Source of the DNA: Candidatus Thorarchaeota archaeon
GTDB lineage: Archaea; Asgardarchaeota; Thorarchaeia; Thorarchaeales; Thorarchaeaceae
Assembly: GCA_004524595.1 (NCBI GenBank)
Contig: SDOA01000018.1
Span: 1 to 45,174 of the forward strand
Length of the DNA stretch: 45,174 nucleotides
Direction: 5' to 3'
Shown: positions 17,165-25,427 of the stretch, piece after piece
Layout of the letters: every line of letters starts with the position of its first letter
How positions within the stretch are numbered: position 1 is the first letter of the stretch
Program-made: the position numbers and the translations under genes
Notes under the pieces: generated by a model
Told to the model about the DNA's origin: nothing
Databases searched by the model: none
What the model saw: the letters and a program-made list of their open reading frames with translations, nothing else

Positions 17165-18193
17165 ATGAATACAATCGAAATCGAAGAAGAACTTGATCTA
17201 TACAGCGACCTCCCTGATGATGTAGTAGTCAGTGTGAATGACTGTTACAAGATCTACAAAGCCCAAGAAATGGAAGTTGTCGCTCTCAGTGGTGTATCTC
17301 TGCAAATCCTAGAAGGTAAAATCATGGCAGTGGTTGGTCCTTCTGGTTCTGGCAAGACCACTTTGATCAACACGATAGGAGGAATTACAAAAGCAACCGT
17401 AGGAAAGGTCTACTGGGCAAATCTAAGAACAGATATCACAAAGCTAAGCGAACGAGTCCTTACTGAAGCTCGGCGTAACTTCATCGGGTTCCACTTTCAG
17501 CTCAATAATCTTCTACCTCACCTGAATGCTTGGCAGAATGTGGAGCTTGCTGCTCGAATAGCTGGAGTTCCTCGAAAAGTACGCAAGGACCGTGTTGATA
17601 GACTCATCAAAATGGTCGGTCTTGAAGAACGAAAGAGGAACAAGGCAACTACACTCTCTGGTGGTGAAAAGTCAAGGGTTGCAATTGCCAGTGCTCTAGT
17701 CAATCTGATTGATACTGAAGGGAAGGGACTCGTCCTATGTGATGAACCGACTGGAGATTTAGATCCTGAAACTGGTGAGCGGATTCTTGAGCTCTTCCAA
17801 GAGCTCAACGAGACCATAGGTACTTCTTTCTTCATTGTCACTCACAGCCAACAGGTTGCATCAAAGGCTGATGTCACTGTCGAGCTCCATGATGGTGTTA
17901 TTTCTGGTTTCCATCAGGCTGGTATAGATCTCGACATGCTCGATACAACCCGTATTGTCCGTCTAGATGACAAGTCCCGACTACCCATGCCTACTGATCT
18001 CCTAGATCTAGCTGGGAATCCTAGAGAATTCAAGCTCACATATACAGATAATCGTTTCACCCTTGTTCCACAGACATCTGATGTTGTGGACACAATGCGT
18101 TTGAAGAAGACAAGGATTTGCAGGGTCTGTGGGTCCGAGATACCTGGTGGCAAGTTCATCTGTCCAAACTGTGGAAGTCAAGTCACAGTATAG
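17165..18193 (+). CDS. ABC exporter ATPase with C-terminal zinc ribbon
   Basis: A 342-residue ATPase, longer than the usual 230. Walker A is GPSGSGKTTLIN, the signature LSGGEKSRVAIASAL, Walker B LVLCDEPTGDLD, and the switch His IVTHSQQ. After the ATPase core (about residues 20-235) a linker of some 70 residues leads to a C-terminal zinc ribbon, CRVC then CPNC, at about residues 318-338. This ribbon is not part of the MacB/LolD family and is absent from the first ATPase of the operon. It may dock to the partner ATPase or to a cytoplasmic factor. GAGGT 8 nt before the ATG overlaps the previous stop, so this is the fourth gene of one operon. Confidence 0.9.
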   Translation: MNTIEIEEELDLYSDLPDDVVVSVNDCYKIYKAQEMEVVALSGVSLQILEGKIMAVVGPSGSGKTTLINTIGGITKATVGKVYWANLRTDITKLSERVLTEARRNFIGFHFQLNNLLPHLNAWQNVELAARIAGVPRKVRKDRVDRLIKMVGLEERKRNKATTLSGGEKSRVAIASALVNLIDTEGKGLVLCDEPTGDLDPETGERILELFQELNETIGTSFFIVTHSQQVASKADVTVELHDGVISGFHQAGIDLDMLDTTRIVRLDDKSRLPMPTDLLDLAGNPREFKLTYTDNRFTLVPQTSDVVDTMRLKKTRICRVCGSEIPGGKFICPNCGSQVTV

Positions 18194-18195
18194 CT

Positions 18196-18699
18196 TCAAG
18201 ATTGGTGGTGACTGGCTTCTGGTGAGTCACTCCTCTCGAGCAATGAGACAAACTCTTCAATGCACCTCCAGTTCGCCATGAGCTTTCTAATCCTGCCACG
18301 AACTCCTTGGAGTGTCTTAACACCGCTCAGTTCAAGTTCTCTTTCCAGATATCTACAGATCTCGATACCTTCTTGGTCATAGTCAGTAAGAATTAGTACA
18401 ATCCCTTTTTCGCCAGCCTTATCAACTATCTTCTCTACTATTCTATACCTTGGTAATCTTGATTGTGTCTTAATGATGGGTGCTTTCACACCTAGATTTC
18501 GAAGAACAGAAAAATCACGTTTTCCTTCAACAACAATAATGAGATTTTCATATTTTGAATCAAGACTCTGGAGAATATCGAGCAATGCACGTTCATTGTT
18601 TTGCAGTTTTTGTGTTTTCATCTGTTTGATCTCTGGTGTCCTGTGGAGTTCTTCTTTTCTTCTGAGCGAATCCATGTTCTTTTTTTTCAATAGACGCAC
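18196..18699 (-). CDS. TOPRIM-domain protein (archaeal UPF0292/RNase M5-like)
   Basis: A 167-residue protein with a stand-alone TOPRIM domain, the catalytic fold of DnaG primases, topoisomerases and RNase M5. The key glutamate is in IIVVEGKRDFSVLR and the D-x-D is in VLILTDYDQEGIEI; both are intact, so it can bind Mg2+ and may cut or join nucleic acid. About 45 residues of basic N-terminal sequence precede the domain. The start GTG at 18699 follows AGGGT closely; an ATG at 18675 is an alternative. It starts 10 nt after the dehydrogenase gene on the same strand and converges on the ABC operon with 2 nt between stops. Its substrate is unknown. Confidence 0.85.
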   Translation of the reverse strand: MRLLKKKNMDSLRRKEELHRTPEIKQMKTQKLQNNERALLDILQSLDSKYENLIIVVEGKRDFSVLRNLGVKAPIIKTQSRLPRYRIVEKIVDKAGEKGIVLILTDYDQEGIEICRYLERELELSGVKTLQGVRGRIRKLMANWRCIEEFVSLLERSDSPEASHHQS

Positions 18700-18709
18700 C
18701 AGACTTACC

Positions 18710-19753
18710 CTAAGGTGATATTGCGATCTTCATCGTTTCACCAGCACCCATCATCTCGAGTGCTTGATTGATTTTCTCCAGTGGCATCTCATGCGAGATG
18801 AGAAGGTCCGGATTGACATCTCCTGCAATAATCAGTTTGAGTGCCTGTTCGACATGTCTGGGTTTGAGGTGAAAGACTCCTTTTAGTGTGAGTTGCCCAT
18901 AATGGAACCTTCCAGTATCGACTTCAAAGGTTGTACCTGACGCAGCTCCTCCAAACAGGACTGTTGTTCCAGCATCTCTAGTCATATTTACTGCCTGTTC
19001 CCATAATTTTGGAAGCCCAACAGCTTCAATCACCACGTCAGCTCCGTATCCTGAGGTCTCTTGCTTCACATGTTCTACAGGATCTTCCTTTGCTGGGTTT
19101 ATGGCGATGTCTGCGCCTGCTTTGACTGCGATATCTCGTCTAAGATCAGAAAGGTCAGACACAATGACTGTTGAGGCCCCGATCTTCTTTGCCAGCATAA
19201 TCATCATTTGACCAATTGGGCCTGCACCAATGATGACCACTGTGTCTCCTAATCTGATATTAGATTCTTCGATTCCGTGGACAACACATGCTAGAGGTTC
19301 GGTAAGCGCAGCATTTCTAAATGAGAGTGCGTTAGGTATTTGATGTGTGTTCCATCGAACCACGTCTTCTGGCACTCGGATGTACTCTGCAAAGGCACCA
19401 TTCACAAGATTATCTTTGAGTTTTGCGCACAGATTTGGCATATCCCTCTTACAGAAATAGCATTCACCACAAGGTGCGGAATTTGTTGCAACCACTCTCA
19501 TTCCTTCAGAGAAACCTTCTACGCCATCTCCAACAGCTTCGATAGTACCTGCATATTCGTGCCCAAACAGAGCGGGAGTGTGTTTGATCAAAAGTGGATG
19601 TCCTCTCTTGTACGTCTTGACATCGGTACCACATGTGAGAGATGTACCCACCTTGATTAGGAGTTCACTTGGACCTATCTCAGGTATGTCAGTTTCCTCA
19701 TAACGTACATCGCCAATGCCATAATACATGGCAGCCATCATCTTTCTAGACAT
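18710..19753 (-). CDS. Zinc-dependent medium-chain dehydrogenase
   Basis: A 347-residue NAD(P)-dependent alcohol/polyol dehydrogenase of the sorbitol/threonine dehydrogenase branch. Catalytic zinc ligands lie in SLTCGTDVK and FGHEYAGT. The structural-zinc lobe is PCGECYFCKRDMPNLC, with all four cysteines. The Rossmann dinucleotide loop is VIIGAGPIGQMM, followed by VIVSDLSDLR, whose Asp suggests NAD+ rather than NADP+. The third zinc ligand should be the Glu in ALTEPLACVVHG. The protein is full length. ATG at 19753 is chosen; a TTG at 19765 lies upstream. A TTTAAA near 19785 could serve this gene and the divergent OsmC gene. The substrate is not determinable. Confidence 0.88.
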   Translation of the reverse strand: MSRKMMAAMYYGIGDVRYEETDIPEIGPSELLIKVGTSLTCGTDVKTYKRGHPLLIKHTPALFGHEYAGTIEAVGDGVEGFSEGMRVVATNSAPCGECYFCKRDMPNLCAKLKDNLVNGAFAEYIRVPEDVVRWNTHQIPNALSFRNAALTEPLACVVHGIEESNIRLGDTVVIIGAGPIGQMMIMLAKKIGASTVIVSDLSDLRRDIAVKAGADIAINPAKEDPVEHVKQETSGYGADVVIEAVGLPKLWEQAVNMTRDAGTTVLFGGAASGTTFEVDTGRFHYGQLTLKGVFHLKPRHVEQALKLIIAGDVNPDLLISHEMPLEKINQALEMMGAGETMKIAISP

Positions 19754-19835
19754 CTGCAATCCCAATGCTAGATTTCAATGACTGTTTAAATGACTTCCTG
19801 ACCATCCCTATCGGAATGCTTAATCTGATGTTATA

Positions 19836-20312
19836 GTGCAGGAATATTGGTGTAACCTAGTGCGACTGAAGACAAAGTACCCTGAGAAGATTGAGTACCA
19901 TTCAGTATCCATGTGGGATGGAAAGACTGGTGGGACTGTTACAGTCTACAATAATAGAAAGGTTGTCTATGATACTCCAGAGACCTATGGTGGGCGTGGT
20001 GCTGGTATCTGCCCTGACGAGCTCTTTGTATCTGCAGTCCTGGGTTGTTTGAATAATACTTTCCTCGACTTCCAACGCAGATTCGAGATGGATCTCAAGC
20101 AGTTCAGTTTAGAAGGAACAGCTACTGCAGTATTTGATGGAACTGGGTACAAGATAACCGGTGTTAGTATCTCTGGTGAAGTGATTGTTGGGGAGGATGA
20201 GATTGAAACAGGCAAAAGATGTATTGAACTCATGAAAGAATATTGTCACATCACGAGGACTGTTAAAGACTGTTTGCCATTTGAGTATGATATCTCCATT
20301 CGCGAGGAATGA
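19836..20312 (+). CDS. OsmC family peroxide-reducing protein
   Basis: A 158-residue OsmC/Ohr-fold protein, which reduces organic hydroperoxides through two cysteines. Both are present: one in AVLGCLNNTFLDF, the other in MKEYCHITRTVKDC. The fold's strand pattern (GGTVTVYNNRKVVYDTP, then a two-helix core) is intact. The arrangement is closer to the OsmC/YhfA branch than to Ohr. Only GTG codons (19836 or 19860) are available for starting. It is divergent from the dehydrogenase gene and ends 1 nt before the convergent Mut7-C gene. Confidence 0.85.
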   Translation: MQEYWCNLVRLKTKYPEKIEYHSVSMWDGKTGGTVTVYNNRKVVYDTPETYGGRGAGICPDELFVSAVLGCLNNTFLDFQRRFEMDLKQFSLEGTATAVFDGTGYKITGVSISGEVIVGEDEIETGKRCIELMKEYCHITRTVKDCLPFEYDISIREE

Positions 20313-20313
20313 T

Positions 20314-20805
20314 TTAGGTCTCTATCTCTTTCATCAGCTCGCTAATTCTGACCATATATTCATCAATATTTTTCCATTGACCTCCTCTGAAGAAGACAGT
20401 CTTACAATATTTACAGAACCAGAACTTATCATAATAGTTGAAGGTCTTCTCGAAGACGAATGGTCTAATTTGCTCCTTCTCATCATAACTGATTGGGGTG
20501 AGCTCACCATTACATTTTGTGCAGCGGGATATTGACGGGTCTGCTTCTGGAAGAATTCCATACCTGACAAAGACGCTTGCAACCTCTTCATCCACAGACC
20601 CCCTCACAAGCATGACCTCAATATCCATATCCCTCCCACGACGTGCAAGAATTGCATCTGATGTAAGTATGACCCTCTCCTGCTCTTTGGCTATCCTCAG
20701 GATCTCATCGTCATGCATCTTTGTGGAATAAATAGTATCCTGGCCTGTGAGTCGAAGCCATGTTGCAAGCTTCCCAAGCATTGCATCCACAATAAAGGTC
20801 TTCAT
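20314..20805 (-). CDS. Mut7-C (PIN-fold) ribonuclease domain protein
   Basis: A 163-residue protein of the Mut7-C/DUF82 family, a PIN-like nuclease domain joined to a zinc ribbon. The nuclease core has the first acid in FIVDAMLGKLATWLRLTG, a second at MHDDEIL and a third at ILTSDAILARR. The ribbon has CTKC and CKYC, with the family's GxxW tail in FRGGQWKNI. It is presumed to cut RNA. Its ATG overlaps the stop of the upstream amidohydrolase gene by 4 nt (ATGA), and a GGTGAG lies just upstream, so the two are translationally coupled. Confidence 0.9.
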   Translation of the reverse strand: MKTFIVDAMLGKLATWLRLTGQDTIYSTKMHDDEILRIAKEQERVILTSDAILARRGRDMDIEVMLVRGSVDEEVASVFVRYGILPEADPSISRCTKCNGELTPISYDEKEQIRPFVFEKTFNYYDKFWFCKYCKTVFFRGGQWKNIDEYMVRISELMKEIET

Positions 20806-21707
20806 GGTTTCTCACCAAAGAACAGCCTAGCTGCATTCTTCCACATTACTGATTCAATCTCATCCTCAGTTACCTGCGGATACCCTTGCTCAACCAGCTC
20901 AGCTGATATATGTAGATTTTTGAGGAACTCCACCCACTCTTTCAAAGGCATTGCATACTCAAAGAGCGGATAATCACTTCCGAACATCATTCTGTTGGGA
21001 AACACTCTCATAATCTTAGCTTCTGCAACCATCTGTTGTACTTTTACTGGTATTCTAGAGGCAAAAATCTGCCAACCTGAAAGATCCACTGACACATTGG
21101 GATTCTTAGAGGCTACCATGAGTGCCTCGTCTGTCCATGGAACACCCACATGGGCAAGTACTATCTTCAGTGTAGGAAAATCAGTAGCAATCTTGTCTAC
21201 GTACACTGGTTGAGCATACTTCACATGTTTGAATCGTGATGTGAAACCAGTATGGATTACTACTGGTATCTCGAATTCGTTGCATTTCTCATAGTATGGA
21301 TAGAATTTCTCATCGTCAGGATAGAATCCGTTAGGCGGGTATATCTTCCATCCACGGCAGCCTTTCTCTGAGACCGCACGTTCGAGTTCTATAAGCCCCT
21401 CCTCGCCTCTTCTCGGGTCAATACCTACAAAAGTAATGATATTCGAGTATGCTGCAACATCCTCTGCATGCCAGTCTGTTTTATCCTTTAGTGATAATGG
21501 CATTGTCTGAGAGAGGCCACTATCAATAGGTAGAATGACAGCTCGCTCAATACCACATTGCTTCAAAGCTATAGCCAGTTTCTCTATGGGTGAATCCAGT
21601 TGAGGATCAGTTCCTGCTTTTTCTGCAGCAATTCTTCTTGCCTGAAGGTCTCTCTCACTAAGTATCTCTCTAGTCCAAGTATGTGTATGCGCATCAATTA
21701 CCCGCAA
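20802..21707 (-). CDS. Amidohydrolase-2 family TIM-barrel hydrolase
   Basis: A 301-residue metal-dependent hydrolase or decarboxylase of the amidohydrolase-2 branch. It has the first-strand motif VIDAHTHTW, the His in IPVVIHTGF, the His in LKIVLAHVGVPW, and the barrel-end aspartate in MMFGSDYPLFEY. The best comparison is with ACMS decarboxylase/resorcylate decarboxylase relatives and the archaeal 'predicted TIM-barrel fold hydrolases'. The start is TTG at 21707, directly before the first strand. Downstream it overlaps the Mut7-C gene by 4 nt. The substrate is unknown. Confidence 0.85.
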   Translation of the reverse strand: MRVIDAHTHTWTREILSERDLQARRIAAEKAGTDPQLDSPIEKLAIALKQCGIERAVILPIDSGLSQTMPLSLKDKTDWHAEDVAAYSNIITFVGIDPRRGEEGLIELERAVSEKGCRGWKIYPPNGFYPDDEKFYPYYEKCNEFEIPVVIHTGFTSRFKHVKYAQPVYVDKIATDFPTLKIVLAHVGVPWTDEALMVASKNPNVSVDLSGWQIFASRIPVKVQQMVAEAKIMRVFPNRMMFGSDYPLFEYAMPLKEWVEFLKNLHISAELVEQGYPQVTEDEIESVMWKNAARLFFGEKP

Positions 21708-21756
21708 GAGACGTCACTATGTAAACGTACTCATAGACCCGATTAAGGTTTCTGAC

Positions 21757-22608
21757 TCAGCTCCTAGAGATTCTTTCAGCAATGACTCTTAGCTTCTCAA
21801 TGGTATCAACAGGAACTCCTACACTCCCCAACTTGTAATGTCCATCATCTCCATGCGAGTCACTACCTCCAGTGGCAACAAGATTCAACTCTTGCGTATA
21901 TTTTCTAATGCGATCAATCTTATCGAGATGCTCTGGTTTTCTGTACCCATAATCGACCTCGACCCCTTCGAGTCCGTGCGTTTTCAACATCTGGAGAAAC
22001 CTTCGCAAATCAATATTTTCAATCAATAAGGGGTGAGCTAAGACAGGTACAGCTCCAGAATCTCGAAGTATCCCGATTGCCTCAATGAGGTCTATTTTCT
22101 CTCTCCCAACATAAGCAGGTCTTCCAGTTGCTAAATACTTAGTAAATGCTTCTCTAATATCGTTCACATCACCATTCTCGATAAGAATCCGTGCCAGGTG
22201 TGGCCTACCTGGGGATTCAACCTCTCTCAGGACTCTGTCCACTTCTGTCTGGTCTACTTCAATTCCTAAATCACGTAATTTCATGACCATTTTAGGGAAT
22301 CTTTGTTGTCTTGACTCTCTAAGCACTAGTAGTCTTACATCAATCTTGGAGTCACCCATTGGTACAAAATACCCAAGCAGATGTATCTCTTGTCCTTGGT
22401 ATTCAGTGCTCACTTCAACACCTGGAACTCCAATTATATCAGTGGACTCTATAGCCTGCATAAATTCAGGATTGCCTTCAAGCGTGTCATGGTCTGTTAG
22501 AGCAATTCCTCCAAGTTCCAGTCCCTCTGCTAGTTTCACAAGCTCACTGGGGGAGTGAATGCCATCCGAGCAATTCGAATGGACATGTAAATCAGCACGG
22601 GCTCTCAT
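21757..22608 (-). CDS. PHP-domain phosphoesterase
   Basis: A 283-residue PHP (polymerase and histidinol phosphatase) enzyme of the YciV/RNase AM kind, which removes phosphate from 3',5'-nucleotides or the 5' ends of RNA. Metal-binding motifs are RADLHVHSNCSDG, LTDHDTLEG, GVEVSTEY, VLAHPLL and GGSDSHGDDGH, all intact. The small inserted domain between the third and fourth motifs is normal for the family. The ATG lies inside the end of the upstream cysteine-cluster gene (17-nt overlap), with GAGAGG about 9 nt before it, so expression of the two is probably coupled. Confidence 0.9.
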   Translation of the reverse strand: MRARADLHVHSNCSDGIHSPSELVKLAEGLELGGIALTDHDTLEGNPEFMQAIESTDIIGVPGVEVSTEYQGQEIHLLGYFVPMGDSKIDVRLLVLRESRQQRFPKMVMKLRDLGIEVDQTEVDRVLREVESPGRPHLARILIENGDVNDIREAFTKYLATGRPAYVGREKIDLIEAIGILRDSGAVPVLAHPLLIENIDLRRFLQMLKTHGLEGVEVDYGYRKPEHLDKIDRIRKYTQELNLVATGGSDSHGDDGHYKLGSVGVPVDTIEKLRVIAERISRS

Positions 22609-23008
22609 TATGGGCGGCCTCTCTTCGAAGGGTCTCTACCAAGTTCCTCACTTTATGACAGATCTTTCTTATTTCTTCTCTACTCACTGTTTCAGCGGAA
22701 GGACATTCAGAGTCGACAATACATTTTCTTTTTCTCGAATCATAGATAATCGGATAATACCTACATCCTTGAGGTCTGTTCTCATAGATGATACACTCTT
22801 TTGTATCTGGATCATAAAAATAACAATGACCATCTATATTCCGTAGTTCGCAGAATCCTGCCATTACACGGACTAGAAAGTCTTTCTTATCATATCCTAA
22901 GGACTCAATACGTACAGCATCTTCTCGTGTAAGGGTCATCTCGGTATCTGTACAACAAATGCGAACCTTATCACAGGATCCATCATGATTACAGACGAAT
23001 GGGCTCAA
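22592..23008 (-). CDS. YkgJ-type cysteine-cluster protein
   Basis: A 138-residue member of the 'zinc- or iron-chelating domain' family (YkgJ/PF03692). The signature is C-x(5)-C-x(5)-CC in the N-terminus (CNHDGSCDKVRICC), then a central CYFYDPDTKECIIYENRP with GCRYYP, and a late EC. The cluster probably holds iron-sulfur or zinc; the enzymatic role is not known. The start is TTG at 23008. A minus-strand TATATA at about 23030-23035 lies 24 nt upstream, so the mRNA may be leaderless. Its 3' end overlaps the PHP gene. Confidence 0.82.
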   Translation of the reverse strand: MSPFVCNHDGSCDKVRICCTDTEMTLTREDAVRIESLGYDKKDFLVRVMAGFCELRNIDGHCYFYDPDTKECIIYENRPQGCRYYPIIYDSRKRKCIVDSECPSAETVSREEIRKICHKVRNLVETLRREAAHNESPC

Positions 23009-23139
23009 GATATCAATGACTCCAAGATGTATATAGCAAAGTATCGGTCAGATTGCGGTTTATCGGGTCATCACGCTGATGAGTCGCTCGCCATCCCTAC
23101 TTCATCATCATCCCGATATGAAGTACGGGGTACTTTCAG

Positions 23140-23445
23140 CTATAAACCCTTTCTTGCTAACCTTCTGGATGGTGAAAGGTTTCTCATGGTATCATCAGGA
23201 CTGGTATTTTGTGTAGGAAGTGACGGGACCGGAAACGCCTTTCCTGTGAGCTTCAAATAAGTTCTTGCACGTATTGCATAGATGTAGCCTTTCAGGTCAT
23301 TCTGCTCATAAAGAGCACCTAGCATGCCTGTATGTCGCTTTCCGAAGACACCCAGAAATCTATCTAGAATTTTCATAATTTTCCATCCGAATAACCAATC
23401 TAGGGATTGCACAAAAGCCTTTCCAAGTATACAAATATCTACCAT
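23140..23445 (-). CDS. Small hypothetical protein, uncertain
   Basis: A possible 101-residue basic protein. I do not recognise it. The stretch from an internal ATG at 23376 (MKILDRFLGVFGKRHTGML, then YIYAIRARTYLKLTG) looks more protein-like than a random frame, having alternating hydrophobic and basic residues; the last 30 residues look random. It fills most of the 518-nt gap between the cysteine-cluster gene and ABCE1. An A/T-rich element (CTATTTAG on this strand) lies about 30 nt before the ATG at 23445. No competing frame on either strand looks better. The rest of the gap (23009-23139 and 23446-23526) holds only promoter-like A/T tracts. Confidence 0.3.
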   Translation of the reverse strand: MVDICILGKAFVQSLDWLFGWKIMKILDRFLGVFGKRHTGMLGALYEQNDLKGYIYAIRARTYLKLTGKAFPVPSLPTQNTSPDDTMRNLSPSRRLARKGL

Positions 23446-23526
23446 TGATTTCTTTTACGCAGCCAAAGTACTAAATAGGCACACCTTGCATCCACGAATA
23501 GCTCCTCCATAGGTGTTGAACAAGAA

Positions 23527-25347
23527 ATGCGAATTGCTATTGTAGATAGGCATCGATGCAGGCCTAAGGACTGTACTCACGAATGTCAGAGATTCTGTCC
23601 CCGAGTGCGTACTGGCGATGAGACCGTTATCTTTCCAGATGGTCCTGACAAGCCCCCTGTCATAGTCGAGGCTCTGTGTTCTGGAGAGGCAATCTGTGTC
23701 AAGAAGTGTCCTTATCATGTCATCAGTATCGTCAACCTACCAGAGGAGCTCGAGTCAGATACAAGTCATCGCTATGGAATAAATGGATTCAAGCTATTTC
23801 GGCTTCCAACACCAAAAGAAGGACAGGTACTTGGTCTAATTGGTCCTAATGGAGTTGGGAAGACCACAGCAATCCAGATCCTTGCAGGTGAGATGAAACC
23901 CAATCTTGGAAGAGTTGAAAGCCCACCTGAGTGGAATGAGATAATTAAGGAATATCGTGGATCTGAACTCCAACCATTCTTTGAGAAGATCCAAGCCGGG
24001 ACTATTGTTCCTGTACACAAACCCCAGACCATCACTGACCTTCCTAAGATCAAAACCATCGCAGACCGCCCAATTAGTGACTTACTAGAGTCTGCTGACA
24101 CTTCTGGTAGGCTTAAGGAACTGAAAGATGACATGAATCTGGGTGAGATATGGGACCGCCCTGTTAAATTCCTAAGTGGTGGTGAACTACAACGAGTGGC
24201 AATGACAGCTGCAATTGTTAGAGAAGGTGATATCTACTTCTTCGATGAGCCTACAGCTTACTTAGATGTTCGTGAGCGTCTTCGTGTCGGTCGAGCAATC
24301 AGACAACTATCTGACCTCGGTAAGACAGTAATTGTGGTCGAGCACGACCTGTCTATTCTCGACTATGTTTCAGACCTCGTCTGTATGTTCTATGGCACCC
24401 CTGGAGTGTATGGTATTGTCTCACATCCTCACGGTACACGAGTGGGTGTGAATATCTTTCTCGATGGGTTTATCCCAGATGAGAACATGCGGTTTAGAGA
24501 CACCTCGATATCCTTCAAAGGTATGCGCGCAGAAGATGAGGAGTTCTCTTCTGGAGAGACCCTACTTGAATATGGTGATATGCGAAAGGAGTTTGAAGAC
24601 TTCACACTTGATGTAAAGGGTGGTAGAGTATCAAAAGGTCAGGTAATTGGCATTCTAGGACCGAATGGAATTGGTAAGACCACCTTTGTTCGTATGCTAG
24701 CTGGCGAATTAGACCCTGACAAAGGCGAGGTGCCAAAGAAGACAATGACTGGTCTTGACCTGAAGATCAGTTACAAACCACAGTACATACTTGCTGATTT
24801 TGAGGGAAATCTACGGATGTATCTGCGAAACGCAGGTGGAAGCACTATTGATTCAGCCGATTTCAGGACTGCAATATTAAAGAAGCTTGAATTAGAACAT
24901 CTTATGGACCATCAGATTCAAGAACTCAGTGGTGGTGAGCTCCAACGTGCTTCCATTGCAGCATGTCTTGCTCGAGAGGCTGATATCTATCTATTAGACG
25001 AACCATCCGCTTTCCTTGATATTGAACAGAGACTTGCGAGTTCTCGGGCAATACGAAGACATATGCGGATAAATATGAAAACCGCATTTATTGTTGAACA
25101 CTCCATTCTGATGGCTGATTATCTTAGTGATAGCATGGTTGTCTTCAGTGGGCAGCCCGGTAAGTCTGGGAACGCGTCATCCATTCGAACCCTTCGGAGT
25201 GGTATGAATATGTTCCTCTCGGACATGGGTGTAACATTTCGACGAGACCCTCAGACTGGTCGACCACGAGTGAACAAAGATGGGTCACAATTAGACACCC
25301 AGCAAAAGGCATCTGGTGATTATTACTACATTGGCAAAGGTGCGTAG
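23527..25347 (+). CDS. ABCE1/RLI ribosome-recycling ATPase
   Basis: A 606-residue twin-ATPase that splits ribosomes after termination. It is essential in archaea and eukaryotes. The N-terminal iron-sulfur domain (residues 1-75) has the C-x4-C-x3-C-x3-CP set (Cys 11, 16, 20, 24). The second set reads LCSGEAICVKKCP: the cysteine expected at position 54 is glutamate, leaving Cys 51, 57 and 61. The first ATPase has Walker A GPNGVGKTT (about 106), signature LSGGELQR and a DEPTAYLD Walker B. The hinge follows, then the second ATPase with GPNGIGKTT, LSGGELQR and DEPSAFLD. The length is normal and all ATPase motifs are intact. Confidence 0.95.
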   Translation: MRIAIVDRHRCRPKDCTHECQRFCPRVRTGDETVIFPDGPDKPPVIVEALCSGEAICVKKCPYHVISIVNLPEELESDTSHRYGINGFKLFRLPTPKEGQVLGLIGPNGVGKTTAIQILAGEMKPNLGRVESPPEWNEIIKEYRGSELQPFFEKIQAGTIVPVHKPQTITDLPKIKTIADRPISDLLESADTSGRLKELKDDMNLGEIWDRPVKFLSGGELQRVAMTAAIVREGDIYFFDEPTAYLDVRERLRVGRAIRQLSDLGKTVIVVEHDLSILDYVSDLVCMFYGTPGVYGIVSHPHGTRVGVNIFLDGFIPDENMRFRDTSISFKGMRAEDEEFSSGETLLEYGDMRKEFEDFTLDVKGGRVSKGQVIGILGPNGIGKTTFVRMLAGELDPDKGEVPKKTMTGLDLKISYKPQYILADFEGNLRMYLRNAGGSTIDSADFRTAILKKLELEHLMDHQIQELSGGELQRASIAACLAREADIYLLDEPSAFLDIEQRLASSRAIRRHMRINMKTAFIVEHSILMADYLSDSMVVFSGQPGKSGNASSIRTLRSGMNMFLSDMGVTFRRDPQTGRPRVNKDGSQLDTQQKASGDYYYIGKGA

Positions 25348-25380
25348 ATAAAGGATTCATGCTGGAAAAAAGAGGAGTCG

Positions 25381-25404
25381 AGTCCTGGTATAGAAACCAG
25401 GACT
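25381..25404. terminator. Bidirectional terminator hairpin
   Basis: AGTCCTGGT at 25381-25389 and ACCAGGACT at 25396-25404 form a perfect 9-bp stem with a 6-nt loop. It sits between the convergent ABCE1 and surface-protein genes, 33 nt after one stop and 23 nt before the other, so it can end transcripts from both sides. Confidence 0.6.
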
Positions 25405-25427
25405 GACTTCAATCGGATTTTGTATGG

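Noticed and set aside
23075..23105. CTGATGAGTC, reminiscent of a hammerhead core or a C-box
   Set aside because: No matching GAAA core, D-box or flanking stems could be found at the right distance.
22985..23260. Forward open frame of 91 codons
   Set aside because: It overlaps the divergent cysteine-cluster gene start and has random-looking composition; the minus-strand candidate at 23140-23445 is somewhat better.
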